From Argyresthia goedartella (lineage: Eukaryota; Arthropoda; Insecta; Lepidoptera; Argyresthiidae): a stretch of 64,000 bases of DNA. The stretch covers positions 17,541,956 through 17,605,955 of the forward strand of contig OX463812.1 of assembly GCA_949825045.1 (NCBI GenBank). Reading direction: 5' to 3'. Position 1 is the first letter of the stretch, and every line of letters begins with the position of its first letter. The notes below the pieces were generated by a model. It ran no database searches and was not told where the DNA came from. It worked only from the letters and a program-made list of their open reading frames with translations. The position numbers were made by a program, and so were the translations under genes. Positions 46,701 through 57,330 of this stretch are shown here, in pieces.

Positions 46701-47014
46701 TGACGAGAAAAAACTTTTGTTGAGCTGAAGGAGATACCTCATTATTTTTTTTGTGTAGTCATGCGTTTGCTAGAGTTACCCTTAAAAACGATTGTACCAC
46801 TTTTATTGAAGTAATATGGGATTGTCCCTTTTTTAATGGATTCCTTTTTTCCATTGTCTATGTTTACATTATTGTTCAATTTACTTTTACATAAGTCAAT
46901 GTCCTGTTCTAATTTAGCTTGTATTTTATTGACTTCAGCACATAGTCTTTGTGTATACTTTTTTCTGGGTAAGACCTCATCTATTGATATGAAATGACAA
47001 TTTTCAAATACATT

Positions 47015-47989
47015 TCATATGATTTTAATCGTGCCATTCAGTTTCTTTTCGTTAAGATGATCACTACTTGTAATACCTACTACAATGACGGTAACATTTT
47101 TGAGGTTTTTAAGAGTAGCACTAAGTTCCACTGATAGTTTAGTGGGGTTATGGTCATGTTCCCTGACTGATAGTATGACAATATCCTTATCACTAATATT
47201 GTCACGGTTGACGTTCATTAATATGTTTTCACAAGGAGCAAGGGACTTTGTGATTGATTTTATGTTGTATTTGGTCTTCATGTTCTCGTGTCTTGTGTCT
47301 ATGAGTTCCGCAGCTAAGTTAATGCACTGTTTTCCGCCAAATATGTGTATTGTGGGACAGTTGCATTCTCTTCTCATTGGTTCGTTATGCTTCACCGGTC
47401 CATAATAGACGTTGTGGTCTGTTTCCGTACATTTATGCACATCTTTGGTAGTAGTTGCTTTATCTATTAAATCTATTTCTCCGCGTGTTGTCTTATGTGT
47501 TTCTCTGTCTAATTGTGAGTTTTTGGTGGCTGAGTTTTCTGTATCGTCCTCCTTTTGTCTCTCCATAAAAGGCATGCTCTCATCTATGTTATGATTTGGT
47601 GTTCCCTGATTGCTTCTGAGTGTAAGTCGTCTGGGGTTAATTTTTCGTTTCCGTAATGTTGATGGAACTGTTTTAGTACTTGAAGTGTCTGAGCATATTT
47701 TCTTTAGGGCCTCTATCTGATTTAATTGCTTTAAATTGGTTTTGCATAAAGCATTGCCGTCTTCCATAAGTGTTTCTATTTCTCTGTGTGCACTATGTAG
47801 TTGTATTTGTAGCTCCTGTATAGTTTGCTCCATTACTTTGCGTTGTTCGCTAAAGTCAGCACTTAATAGGTCTGGCAAACTCAGTGCACCAACTGATGTG
47901 ATCGAGTCCAGGGAATTGAAACAGTCATCTTCCGAGTTATGCTGCATGGGCCGATTTCGCAGTGTTACGTTTTCCATCACCACAGACAA
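47015..47989 (-). CDS. LINE ORF1 with coiled-coil and esterase-like C-terminal region
   Basis: An open frame of 324 codons upstream of ORF2 on the same strand, so probably ORF1 (Gag-like RNA-binding protein) of the same LINE. Residues about 50-100 look like a coiled coil (EQRKVMEQTIQELQIQL). A basic stretch RKRKINPRRL follows. From about residue 205 there is an HIFGG...NLAAELI block and a DIVILSVREHDHNP segment reminiscent of the SGNH/GDSL esterase-like domain known from some CR1-group ORF1 proteins, but without a clear catalytic Ser. The likely start is the MENV methionine at 47974. Open throughout, in contrast to its ORF2. Confidence 0.65.
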   Translation of the reverse strand: MSVVMENVTLRNRPMQHNSEDDCFNSLDSITSVGALSLPDLLSADFSEQRKVMEQTIQELQIQLHSAHREIETLMEDGNALCKTNLKQLNQIEALKKICSDTSSTKTVPSTLRKRKINPRRLTLRSNQGTPNHNIDESMPFMERQKEDDTENSATKNSQLDRETHKTTRGEIDLIDKATTTKDVHKCTETDHNVYYGPVKHNEPMRRECNCPTIHIFGGKQCINLAAELIDTRHENMKTKYNIKSITKSLAPCENILMNVNRDNISDKDIVILSVREHDHNPTKLSVELSATLKNLKNVTVIVVGITSSDHLNEKKLNGTIKII

Positions 47990-48013
47990 AACAAAAAAAT
48001 AAATACAAAAAGA

Positions 48014-48109
48014 GAGGTGTCACTCGTTGGATTTGAACCTGCCCCTGCTTGGGCTTACTTACGAAGACGCCTGGTCTTAACCAATAAGGCCATCGATGCT
48101 TGGAGCGTG
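48014..48109 (-). other. tRNA-like sequence with A and B boxes upstream of LINE ORF1
   Basis: Reading the minus strand, TGGCCTTATTGG (48092-48081) resembles a Pol III A box, with GGTTAAG after it. GGTTCAAATCC (48039-48029) differs from the B-box consensus by one base. The stems expected of a real tRNA are imperfect, so it is more likely a tRNA-derived SINE head or a LINE 5' sequence. Confidence 0.45.
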
Positions 48110-48130
48110 TAGTGCGAAATCGTCTATGTA

Positions 48131-48340
48131 CTATCGAACCATCTGAATCATGACCCACCATAAGCTTATTTTGCTAAACCCCTTAAATGCAAGTAGGTCG
48201 AAATTCGCTTGAAGGTTTATTTCCTTGGTAACGAACTTGTTATCATTTGATTAGACACTGACATTTTGATAGATCTTACAAGTTTGAAAGTTTCAAACGA
48301 ATTATCAGGCAAGTGGGTCATGATTCAGTTGGTTCTATTG
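48131..48340. mobile_element. 210-bp MITE with TA duplication
   Basis: Inverted ends share CTGAATCATGACCCAC and nearly match outward (GAACCATCTG / GAACCAACTG), flanked by TA at 48129-48130 and 48341-48342. This fits a Tc1/mariner-type miniature element. It sits just outside the presumed 5' end of the LINE. Confidence 0.8.
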
Positions 48341-48429
48341 TACCTTGTCGGATGTTGTTTTGTGGGTGTACTCAGCATACAGTAAACTGGTTCTGATGAT
48401 TCACGCACTTCACTTGCACGATTGTGATT

Positions 48430-49375
48430 TATTCATATTCATATTCATATTCTTTATTGCACAGAAATCTTATAGAAATAGTAAGGTGACAAAACATTTT
48501 ATGAGCAAAGGCGAGCTTATCTCTAAAGAGAGATTTCTACCAGCAAACCTAGGTAGGACAGGAAAAATTGTGCAACAGGAGAGTCCTAGTGCGCAATAAA
48601 ACTGTACATCTAATTGTTTACAACTAAAACATAATAATTTAATACATGATATATACTAAATAAAATACAAAAGCAAAAATTTTTATATATATCAAACATA
48701 TACTACTTATATATACATATATAAAAGTACCTATCACGAAAGAGAAAGGAAATGCTCTTTCAATCTTGTCTTAAAAGTGAAAATTGAGGGACTATTTCTA
48801 ATAGCGCAGGGAAGTGCGTTCCACAGTCGGATCGCCGTTAACCTAAACGAGTGTTTGTAAGCGGCAGTGTTATGCCGAGGAGTAGAGAGAAGAGACATCG
48901 TGTGGGATCTCCGGTTGCTATGCCTGGAGGAAATAAACTCGAAACGTTCTCGAAGATATGAGGGGTAGCGGGGGTTTCGCAAAATGTTGAACAGATAGGA
49001 GAGAACGTGCATATCACGACGAAGGCGGATCGGAAGCCACCCCAACTCCTTGCGATACTGTGAGACATGGTCATACTTGCGCAGCCCGAAGACAAACCGA
49101 ATCCCGAGGTTTTGAAGTCGTTCGAGTTTGTTCAGTTGTTCTTCGTTCGCACCGATCCAGCAAACATCTGCATAGTCGATTAAAGGTAGTAGGAGGGACT
49201 GGGCAAGGGTGATTTTAGTCTGCTGTGGCAGGAAGTGCTGCAATCTCCGTAGGGAGTGAAATGACGCAATTTGAATTAGGAAACGGTAAACATATTGTAT
49301 ATTTTGCTTAGATCTGTATGCCATAGGGCCCAATATATGTGAATGAGAAATCTTGATTGCACTATGGAACATTGT
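48430..49375 (-). pseudogene. Jockey-like LINE 3' end, second copy
   Basis: The minus frame 49372-48734 is ORF2's C-terminal region (FHSLRRLQHFLPQQTKITLA, ADVCWIGANEEQLNKL, IRFVFGLRKYDHVS) and ends with a natural-looking stop. The 3' UTR holds AGCGAG/GGCGAGCTTATCTCT (about 48515) and a tail of ATTCAT units (48433-48460). It matches the copy at 26974-27969 closely in protein. It is 5'-truncated at about 49375. Confidence 0.85.
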
Positions 49376-49690
49376 CCTTTAAAAATGATGCAGCAAGATC
49401 CGGAGACGAATCTAAAGAAGCCATAGTAACAATTGAAACACGTTTACGATTTACGTTTGCTTAACACGCTGTAACGTTGCTAGTAGTTTCTATTTGCGAT
49501 TCTAATGATGATGTTGCTTGGTTAACACCCTGCTCACCGGAGCTGTTGGGCTTAGTTGAGTTAGTAGTATTTTTGAGATGCAGGACGGAATGATGATTTT
49601 TTCTACAGATTTTGCATCTAGAATCGTGGCGACAGGAGAAGACTGAGTGGCCTGTTCCTAAACAATTGAAACAAAACCCGTTGGAAGTAA
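49376..49690 (-). pseudogene. BEL/Pao Gag zinc-knuckle fragment
   Basis: On the minus strand, CFNCLGTGHSVFSC then CKICRKNHHSVLH (49670-49580) is the double zinc knuckle at the end of BEL/Pao Gag, followed by a Ser/Thr-rich linker to about 49380. It has no LTR and no flanking pol. It differs from the Gag at 57-59 kb, where the second knuckle is CDIDGCVFRHHSLLH. Confidence 0.75.
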
Positions 49691-49919
49691 CTATCTATTT
49701 TAAATTTAATTTAAATTTCATATACTTACCTTATAAACAAATCCCCACAGGTCATCTGTTTTATTACATTGCCCACTTCATGCGGGCGTTATGTATCCAG
49801 ACCGGTCAGTACTCATAGTGACCGGACTTCTCGAATTGCCCTAACCTAACATATGTGACGGAAGCCTGATCAAACCTGAGTCACCAACTGGTTTAGTTCC
49901 CTCTCACTAGCTCCACCAT

Positions 49920-50112
49920 ATGGCCAAAACACTTTTCTATAAGTATATTGAAGCTGTAGCATACCTATTCCAGTGCCTCATCACATGCACAGTGTTGGTG
50001 CTGGCTGCGGGTGCTGGTCATCCGATCGGCTTCTCTGGAGTAGCACTTCCACAGCTGAGGAATGAGACGGATCCTGCGGTGCACAGCGATAAGGAAATGG
50101 GATCTTGGATTG
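49920..50112 (+). CDS. First coding exon of a facilitated sugar/trehalose-transporter-like protein (partial)
   Basis: The open frame from ATG 49920 gives a short cytoplasmic start, then a hydrophobic helix (YLFQCLITCTVLVLAAGAG, residues about 15-33) and the segment GFSGVALPQLRNE followed by EMGSWIG. A first membrane helix followed by GxSxVxLPQL and a SWI motif is how insect Tret1-type major-facilitator sugar transporters begin. At GGATTG a perfect donor GTGAGT follows (50113), leaving phase 1. No further exon is seen within the window, so the rest would lie beyond 64 kb or has been lost. This is the only host-type coding exon I can support. It could also be an orphan exon copy. Confidence 0.6.
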
Positions 50113-51570
50113 GTGAGTCAGTTGTATTGAGGTACTTTAATAGTTTTGGTTAAGAGCGTAAGCATGAATATCCAGTACGTTTCTATATAATATAAAATAA
50201 ATTTTCAATACGATACGAATCCAGTCTACTTATATAAGCATTTAACTATGATAGTTAAAAGTCAAACGAAGAAGACATAAAACAACGTTTTTTTTTTGCA
50301 TTTCAACCATATAAGACAGTTTATATGACTCACTAGTTCCCCTTCGGACAGTAGACCTCGCGAACAGGGGAGACTGTGAACCAATTTATATGTAAGTATT
50401 TTAGATTCAATCAAAAGTAAATGTAAAGTAGCCGCTGTAACCAATAACTTTGTAACTACATTTTGCGATTTAAAATACAATCTATTGACTTTTCACGAAA
50501 ATAGTTATAGTCTATTTCACTCACTCTCATGGTCTGTATAGATCCTCTTACTAATCCGTCTCCTACTTCGAGGAGTCCAAACTTGGTATGTTTCGAAAAT
50601 ATTTCTTGGATTTTTAGAAAACAGGCGGCCGAAAGGTAATGTGTAGTATATTTCTAGAACCGGCTCATGAAGCCCTTTAATTTGGTACCCTACACGATAG
50701 GTTTCAAGAAAGAAAAAAAAAAACCATACAAACATTAATGACGTCATAACTTCCCCCCCCCCCCCCCTCCCCCCAAGGAGCAAATCGAGAAAAGCTCTCG
50801 ACAAAAAAAAACTATTAATTCAAGGAACACGTGTGCCAAGTTTTGTGAGGATCGCTTGAAAACTGTGGCCCCTAGACCGGTACTGACAGACACACATAGA
50901 GACAGACAAAAGCTAAATCGGCCTCCTATCTTGTCGAAATGGAGCCCTTCGCTCGCTCGGTCAATAATATTGCTGTATTTTGCTATGCAAGTCTCTCTTT
51001 AGTTTTTCTTCGGGCAAGTTCCAGACATTTCGAAGGGCACAGCCTCGAAATTTTCTTACAAACGTTTCTTCTAATAGAACTATGTAATTTTGATGTTTTA
51101 CAGGAACATTAAATAACCTCCAAAAGCTATCTTTTGAAATATTCCTCTCAGCGACAACTCTTATCTGGTATAGGATCAGTTATTGCAATATAAAATAGAA
51201 ATAAATCAAACTTCAGTGTTGATACTGCCATGGTCTATTAGCACATACTTATTACTAACGCAGTAATTATTCACGGTTGGTAGGTACAACAGTTTTTAAG
51301 TTCACGAGTACTCTTTAATAGGTATGGCGTTATTTCACGTCACTGTTCAAAATAATTCGATTGCAATGAATAAGACTAAATATCGGAATTTTGCAAAAAA
51401 TAAGCACTTGGTATTAAAGCCAGGTTTGTGGACATTACACCAGTTTTTGTTTCGTTTTAATAGTCACAGTATTGCCGAAGTTATGACCAAAAACATATCA
51501 GCCATTTCCGAAACACTTTGTAAATTTGTCATATGGCATCGGCCTATATTTTGTTTGTTTGTTTGGTCTA
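50113..51570. other. Intron-like non-coding stretch with repeat pieces and a poly-C tract
   Basis: Contains a diverged repeat at 50425-50545 (AATAACTTTGTAACTACATT, then ATTTAAAATACAATCTATTGA) related to sequence at 62655-62770. A C15 tract lies at 50753-50767. The string TTGACCGAGCGAGCGAAGGG occurs on the minus strand near 50950. No gene. Confidence 0.6.
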
Positions 51571-51575
51571 TATTT

Positions 51576-51640
51576 GTTAAGGATGATGAGCTGGTTTTGC
51601 AAAATTGGTGCCATAAGCAAAACCAGCTTAACATCCTTAA
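51576..51640. repeat. Inverted repeat at the edge of the minisatellite
   Basis: TTAAGGATGATGAGCTGG and its near-complement CCAGCTTAACATCCTTAA face each other across GCAAAATTGGTGCCATAAGC. The stem is about 24 bp with two mismatches. The right arm is also the beginning of the first minisatellite unit. Confidence 0.75.
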
Positions 51641-52420
51641 AAAATTGAGTCCAAACGCGACTGCTTCACTATTTCTGGTTCCTGAGTTCCAGTACTCATC
51701 CAAGTCCTCATTGGAATGAGGACTGTCATGAGTTGGTGATGGATCACCAGCTCATCCTTTACAAATTGAGTCCAAACACGACTGCCTTACTATTCCTGGT
51801 TCCTGAGTTTCAGTACTCATCCAAGTCCTCATTCCTTCATCAGCTCATGACACCAAGTTTGCGAAACCAGCTCATCATCCTTTACAAATTGAGTCCAGAC
51901 ACGACTGCCTTACTATTCCTGGTTCCTAAGTTCCAGTACTCATCCAAGTCCTCATTCCATCATCAGCTCATGACACCAAGTTTGCGAAACCAGCTCATCA
52001 TCCTTTACAAATTGAGTCCAAACACGACTGCCTTACTACTCCTGGTTCCTGAGTTTCAGTACCCATCCAAGTCCTCATTCCATCATCAGCTCATAACACC
52101 AAGTTTGCGAAAACAGCTCATCATCCTTTACCAATCGAGTCCAAACACGACTGCCTTACTATTCCTGGTTCCTAAGTTCCAGTACTCATCCAAGTCCTCA
52201 TTCCATCATCAGCTCATGACACTAAGTTTTCGAAACCAGCTGATCATCGGTTACTAATTGAGTCCAAACACGACTGCCTTACTATTCCTGGTTCCTGAGT
52301 TCCAGTACTCATCCAAGTCCTCATTCCATCATCCACCAGCTCCTCATCCTTTACAAATTGAGTCCAAACACGACTGCCTTACTATTCCTGGTTCCTGAGT
52401 TCCAATATTCATCCAAATGA
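51610..52420 (+). repeat. 122-bp minisatellite, about seven units
   Basis: Unit core TTGAGTCCAAACACGACTGC recurs at about 51645, 51766, 51889, 52011, 52134, 52258 and 52357, with TACTCATCCAAGTCCTCATT in each. Several units are 123 bp, so a 174-codon frame (51733-52257) repeats a 41-residue peptide (YKLSPNTTALLFLVPEFQY), but this is probably a by-product of the repeat length. No start context or flanking coding sequence supports a gene. Confidence 0.9.
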
Positions 52421-53119
52421 ACCGCATGTCATTGTTCATAAGAGTCACTGACAGTTCGATTCGCATACTTTTTCGACGCGTAAGTATTCCTGTTTCCTAC
52501 ACTGTACTAAATCTCTTTCTCGACAAATCTTTTTATTTCTCGCCACAAACTTGATGAGTTAATGCATAATTGCTTACCTATCTGATACCGACCACTTGTA
52601 CTGAAAATTACAAGTATGAGTGACGGATGTCATTGGAGTAGTGTATAAAAGCGTGATAACACAATATTCTGATAAAAGTCATATCATAAAAGTGTATTTA
52701 GTAAAATATTATATATTTACTACGAATCCGTTTAAAGCAAGCTTGCTTTTTAAAAAACCAAAAGAAAAAGGACCTATTAATTTTGAGAGGAAATTATACT
52801 ATGAGTAAAGACGGAAAAAACTAATTCAGATGGCTCGACACGATGGGATCGTAATAATCGTAATATGTACTGCAAATGTTACATAAGAAGTGACAATACT
52901 GTATTAACAAGAGAGCTTTTGAATAATGTGAAAGAAAGAGGTTTTTTTGTAATTTCCATAATAATAATCCAAAAAATTTTTAGGGTATGGTATCGGAATT
53001 TATAAATGTAATACTAATTTTCCTGCTTCTGATTTACCCACTATTCGACGGTTCGAACATCGTTATACAGAGTAAGGAAAAAATAATAGGTTCAGATATT
53101 ATTTTTTTTGAAAACTTGA
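52421..53119. other. AT-rich stretch, possibly upstream part of the MULE gene
   Basis: The frame at 52620-52808 and a later segment with CKCYIRSDNTVL could be the decayed N-terminal zinc-finger part of a MULE transposase. The similarity is too weak for a firm call. Confidence 0.3.
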
Positions 53120-53790
53120 AGTCGTGAATATACCAAAAGGGATGCCAGTGATTTTTTCTGTGATTGAAGGTGAACTGAATATTATGTTCCCGGAAGATGT
53201 TGATAACATTGCATTCTGCCAAAAGCATTTCCTAATATGGCGATGGAACTTTCCGAACTTGTCCACAACCCTTTCATCAATTATATATTATACCACTAGA
53301 TGTTTATCCAGCAATATATTAATTCCTGCCAAACAAAACGCAGAAAACTTTTAGTCGGCTTTTTTCACTAGTTAAAAATATACAAAGTCAACATAAGTTT
53401 ATTTAAATGTGATCACGAAATCGCCCCCATCAATGCAATACAATAGATTTATTTATACAGATGTGAAAATTACAGAATGTTATCCTCATTTTTATAAAAA
53501 TGTGTGGAAGAAAGCGAAAGCATTAGAGATAACCAAAAAGAGTATATATATTTATCTGAAAGGAAAATTGTCCGATTATGCCCTTATTTTGTTCTACTAC
53601 CTTCAAAACATATGCAAGAGGCCTGGGATGAGATTATTAAAAAGCTCGTGATACACCGACAGTGAATTTGTTTTTGGAATATTTTGAAAAACAATGGTAT
53701 AAAAAGGATCTCAATTTTCTATGATGTGCAAATGATATACACAGAACCACTAACGTATGTGAGGGATATCATCGCAAGTTGTATTCCAGA
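53120..53790 (+). pseudogene. MULE-type transposase remnant, part before the BEL insertion
   Basis: Contains the Mutator-like core DGTFRTCPQPFHQLYII (from about 53242, first acidic residue in DGTF). After frameshifts come TDVKITECYPHFYKNVWKKA (53451-53510), then MQEAWDEIIKKA and FLEYFEKQW, and finally NDIHRTTNVCEGYHRKLYSR, the usual TNNxxEGxHxxL region near the C-terminus. It has several frameshifts and stops. It is cut by the BEL element at 53791 and resumes at 60139. Confidence 0.75.
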
Positions 53791-54015
53791 TGTAGCTGGT
53801 TGAATAAAGCTGGGCTATATAAATAATAGGCACTGGTTCATAACATGGTACAGAAGACTTTACTCTCAGGAAAGCAGAAACGAACAGAACATAACGAGAA
53901 TCAGACTACGACATGACCGAAATACTACTGACAGATTCTAAAACAAAATACAAAATTAATACAAAAAAAGGTATAAAAAAGAAGAAAAGGTTTCCAAATA
54001 GGTGCGTCGTGCACA
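53791..54015 (-). repeat. 3' LTR of the BEL/Pao element
   Basis: In element orientation it starts TGTGCACGACGCACC and ends CCAGCTACA. It differs from the other LTR at several sites, including TAATAGGCACTGG here against TAATAACTGG there. Confidence 0.9.
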
Positions 54016-54031
54016 TTCCTCCCCTTTTCTA

Positions 54032-57007
54032 TTAGAAGGGCAGCTTCACCAGCTTACGGAGGGGCCGCCGCATGACGCCCATCAGGGTGCGAACATCAGC
54101 CACCCGGATTACTCCATCGGGCCCTGGAAAAACTGCTGTGACTCGTCCCCGTGGCCAGGTGCCTCTGGGAGAGTTTGGATCTGCGATCAACACCACGTCG
54201 CCAATGGCCACCTCAGGAGCTACTCCACGCCCGCGTCTAGGGATGAGTGTTGGCAGGTATTCTTTGACCCATCGCTGCCAAAAATGGTCTGCCAGTCGAA
54301 CGGCCTTGCGCCAGCTGCTTCTTGAGGCGAAATCCGAGTCTGATAACGTGGCTGGTATCGGGCGGTCTGAAGATGCAGCCAGAAGAAAGTGCGTGGGAGT
54401 GAGCGCTTCTTCGCTGTTGTGATCGACGGCGACATGGGTGAGTGGGCGCGAGTTGACAAGTGCCTCAGCCTCTGCCAAAAGCGTGCGAAGCACCTCGTCC
54501 GTTGGGGCACGTTCTGTGAGTGTCACCTTGAGAGCCACTTTTACGCTCTTCACCAGTCGTTCCCAAGATCCGCCCATAAAAGGAGCGGCTGGTGGTATAA
54601 AACGCCAGTTAATCTTCTCTGAAGCAGCGTACTGCGCTGTGGCTTCGGCGTAGAGGCGACGGAGCTCTCGGTTGGCGCCTACAAAAGTGGTCCCGTTGTC
54701 TGACCAGAGCTCTGCTGGCGTGCCTCGCCGGGCTATAAAACGACGGAGGCTCATCATCGCGGAGTCCGTGGACAAACTGTCAACCACTTCCAGATGGACG
54801 GCACGGACGACGAGGCAAGTGTAGAGAGCGACATATCTTTTCTCTCGTCTTCGGCCGATAGAGACTTGAACTGGTCCATAGTAATCAAGCCCCGTGAACG
54901 TAAACGGCCGCTTGTGATGTCCCAAACGTGCCTCGGGTAAGTCTCCTGTAGTAGGCTGGAAATTCACGGCTCGGCGAATGCGGCAAAACTGGCAGTGAAA
55001 GGCGACTGCGCGGACGGTACTTCTCAGGCTTAATAAGTGGTAATCTTGCCGGAGCTCATTGACCACCGTCTCTGTATTGGCGTGGGCGGCCCTCCTATGA
55101 TGGTGCTCCACAAGCAAACGCACTGCTGGGTGTCTTCCGTCCAGTACAATCGGACTTTTAGTTTCGTGACGTATGTGTGACGCTGCCTTAATGCGGCCGG
55201 ACAATCGCATCAGTCTATCTTCCCCGATGAGAACCCCCAGTTTGGACAGGCGACTGGAGCGTGGCAAAAGCTGAGCAGGACGACAATTGAGGTGCGTCAT
55301 CTCGCTGAGAAATGAGCCCCACTGGGACTTGAGCAAAATGTGCTTCTCTGCTAGACGAATGTCAGTGGCGGCCAAAACTCTAGCTGAGCCATGTGAGGAA
55401 CTCGGAGCAGTGAACTGTTGCCATTGACTCGTAAACATAAATGTACAAAGCCCTCCCTCTAATCGAACTAAATTATCTACACATAAGCCCCTTCGAGTTA
55501 GACTACGCATTCGCAGTAATGTGAGATATTTATGCGCTGTAGCAGTTGCACGCACCAGTCTGAGCCAAGAGCTGAAACGCTCAGGATCGGCTGAAACTGG
55601 CTCATGCTTGGCAACGTCACTAATGAGGTGAACTAAGTCGGGACGCACTGCGTGTTTGCACACTTCTAAACCTGTATACTCAGGTGCACAGGGCTCAGTG
55701 GGCCACTCCGAAGAGAGCAAAAATGCAGGCCCTGATATCCAGCGTGACTCAGGAGACAACGTGACGCGCTTGATGCGAGTTGCATCGTCCGCAACGTTTA
55801 AATGACTTGGCACCCAGCGCCATTCCTTCACGTCAGTTATCTCTATAATCTCGCCTACTCTATGTGACACGAACGACTTGAACAGACGCGCCTCGCTTCG
55901 GAGCCAATCCAAAACTGTCATAGAATCGCACCAGAATATGCGTTTGACAGGTTTGAGTCTGTGAGCTTCACAAATACTGGAGGCGAGGCGAGCTGCAACC
56001 AAAGCTCCTTGAAGTTCCAAACGATTTATGGAAATTGGTTTTAGAGGAGCTACGCGAACTTTACTACATATAAGCGCAAGCTTTACGTCACCGTTTTCCT
56101 TAATAAAACGCCAATATGCGACCGCAGAAAAGGCAGACTCGCTTGCGTCACAGAAAACGTGAAGCTCGCACTTATCTACTTTCAACTCGCCAGGACAGTA
56201 GCAGCGTGGGATCTGCAATCGGGAAGCGGCAAATAAATCTTCAAACCAATGTCTCCACGCCGCACTGTCATTCTGCGAGAGCTCCTCATCCCAGTCAAGA
56301 CCCTTACGCCATGCATTCTGGAACATAATACGGCCTATCACTACTACTGGCGCTAGAATTCCGAGTGGGTCGAAAACCCGCATGACGTGAGCCAACACTT
56401 CGCGCTTGGTAAACTTATTTGGCAACGCACAATTGTTGCTTATTCCCGTGTTAAAACCAATTGTATCGGCGACGGGTTGCCAAATAAGGCCAAGAGTGCG
56501 CACGGGCGTGGCGAGGCGGCCAAGGTCAACATCTACATCGTGACTAGCTACAGGGACCTCAACCAAGCTCTCTTTTGGCAAAAGTGAGAGAGCAGAGGGT
56601 TCTTTTGAGGCCCACGCCCGCATTTCGAAACCAGCATGTCGATGGATATGGTGAATCTCTGCGGAAAGTTTAGCAGCTTCATCGATCGAGTCTAGGCTCA
56701 CTATACAGTCATGCATATAGTGATCGACTATGATGGCTCGAGCCGCGGCTGGATAGCGCTCTTCCCACTCCACTGCATTCTTTTTTTTAATGTAAATGGC
56801 AGTGAAAGGACTAGATGCGGCACCGAAAATCATTGATGACATGCGGTATGTCTTAATTGGCTCTGTAGGGTTGTCACGCCAGAGAAATCTTTGCGCATCA
56901 CGATCCTCCACGCGAATTTTCACTTGAGGAAACATCTCGCGTATGTCTCCCATCAGGGCAACTTTGCCTTCCCTAAAACGCAAAAGGATTCCAAGCAGGG
57001 GCTGCAA
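54032..57007 (-). pseudogene. BEL/Pao pol: RT, RNase H, integrase
   Basis: A 991-codon open frame in element orientation. The RT part begins QPLLGILLRFREG and MGDIREMFPQV. The catalytic YVDD box reads YMHD (HYMHDCIVSLDS), losing one of the two metal-binding Asp. RNase H follows (FCDASESAFSAVAYW, WCDSMTVLDWL, WVPSHLNVADDATR). The integrase has a zinc region (HANTETVVNELRQ then CQFCRIRRA), the core GLDYYGPV, WSDNGTTFVGANREL and GGSWERLVKSVK (D, D, E all present), and a C-terminal tail ending KLVKLPF. The frame lacks its true start, because the RT N-terminus lies in another frame upstream (57294-57037). Confidence 0.92.
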
Positions 57008-57330
57008 AAGGTCAGGACCGGTTAGCAGGAGCGAATTCAGGGAAACTCCTTGACTAATGCAGCATCATGGACTAATCTTAATTTGTTCGGCTTATTCGGA
57101 TTGGTTACACAGAAATGTGGCAGAACCCAAACAGGTGACTTGGCGGTATGCACTTCCGTGCACAATTCGGCATAACCCTTCCGAATCCTGTCGTGTATGT
57201 TTTGACAGTATCGCTCTGCATAGTTAGAGTCCCTGCACATCTTTTTTTCTAGACTAAGAAACCTAGACAAGGCAAGCTTAGAACTGTCAGGCACAAATAG
57301 ATTGTCAGTTTTCCAAAGAAGCCCGACTTC
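57008..57330 (-). pseudogene. BEL/Pao protease-RT linker, frameshifted
   Basis: Carries LPDSSKLALSRFLSLEKKM-like sequence, YAERYCQNIHDRIRKGYAEL and the RT start WVLPHFCVTNPNKPNKLRLV. It lies between the Gag-protease frame, which ends RRLPSGR at 57331, and the main pol frame. Shifts of frame lie near 57320 and 57030. Confidence 0.85.

Noticed and set aside
47085..47405. 106-codon hydrophobic plus-strand frame
   Set aside because: Antisense to the open LINE ORF1; no start context or family resemblance.
51733..52257. 174-codon open frame with repeated peptide
   Set aside because: It is fully explained by a 122-123-bp minisatellite. There is no start context, neighbouring exon or recognised domain.
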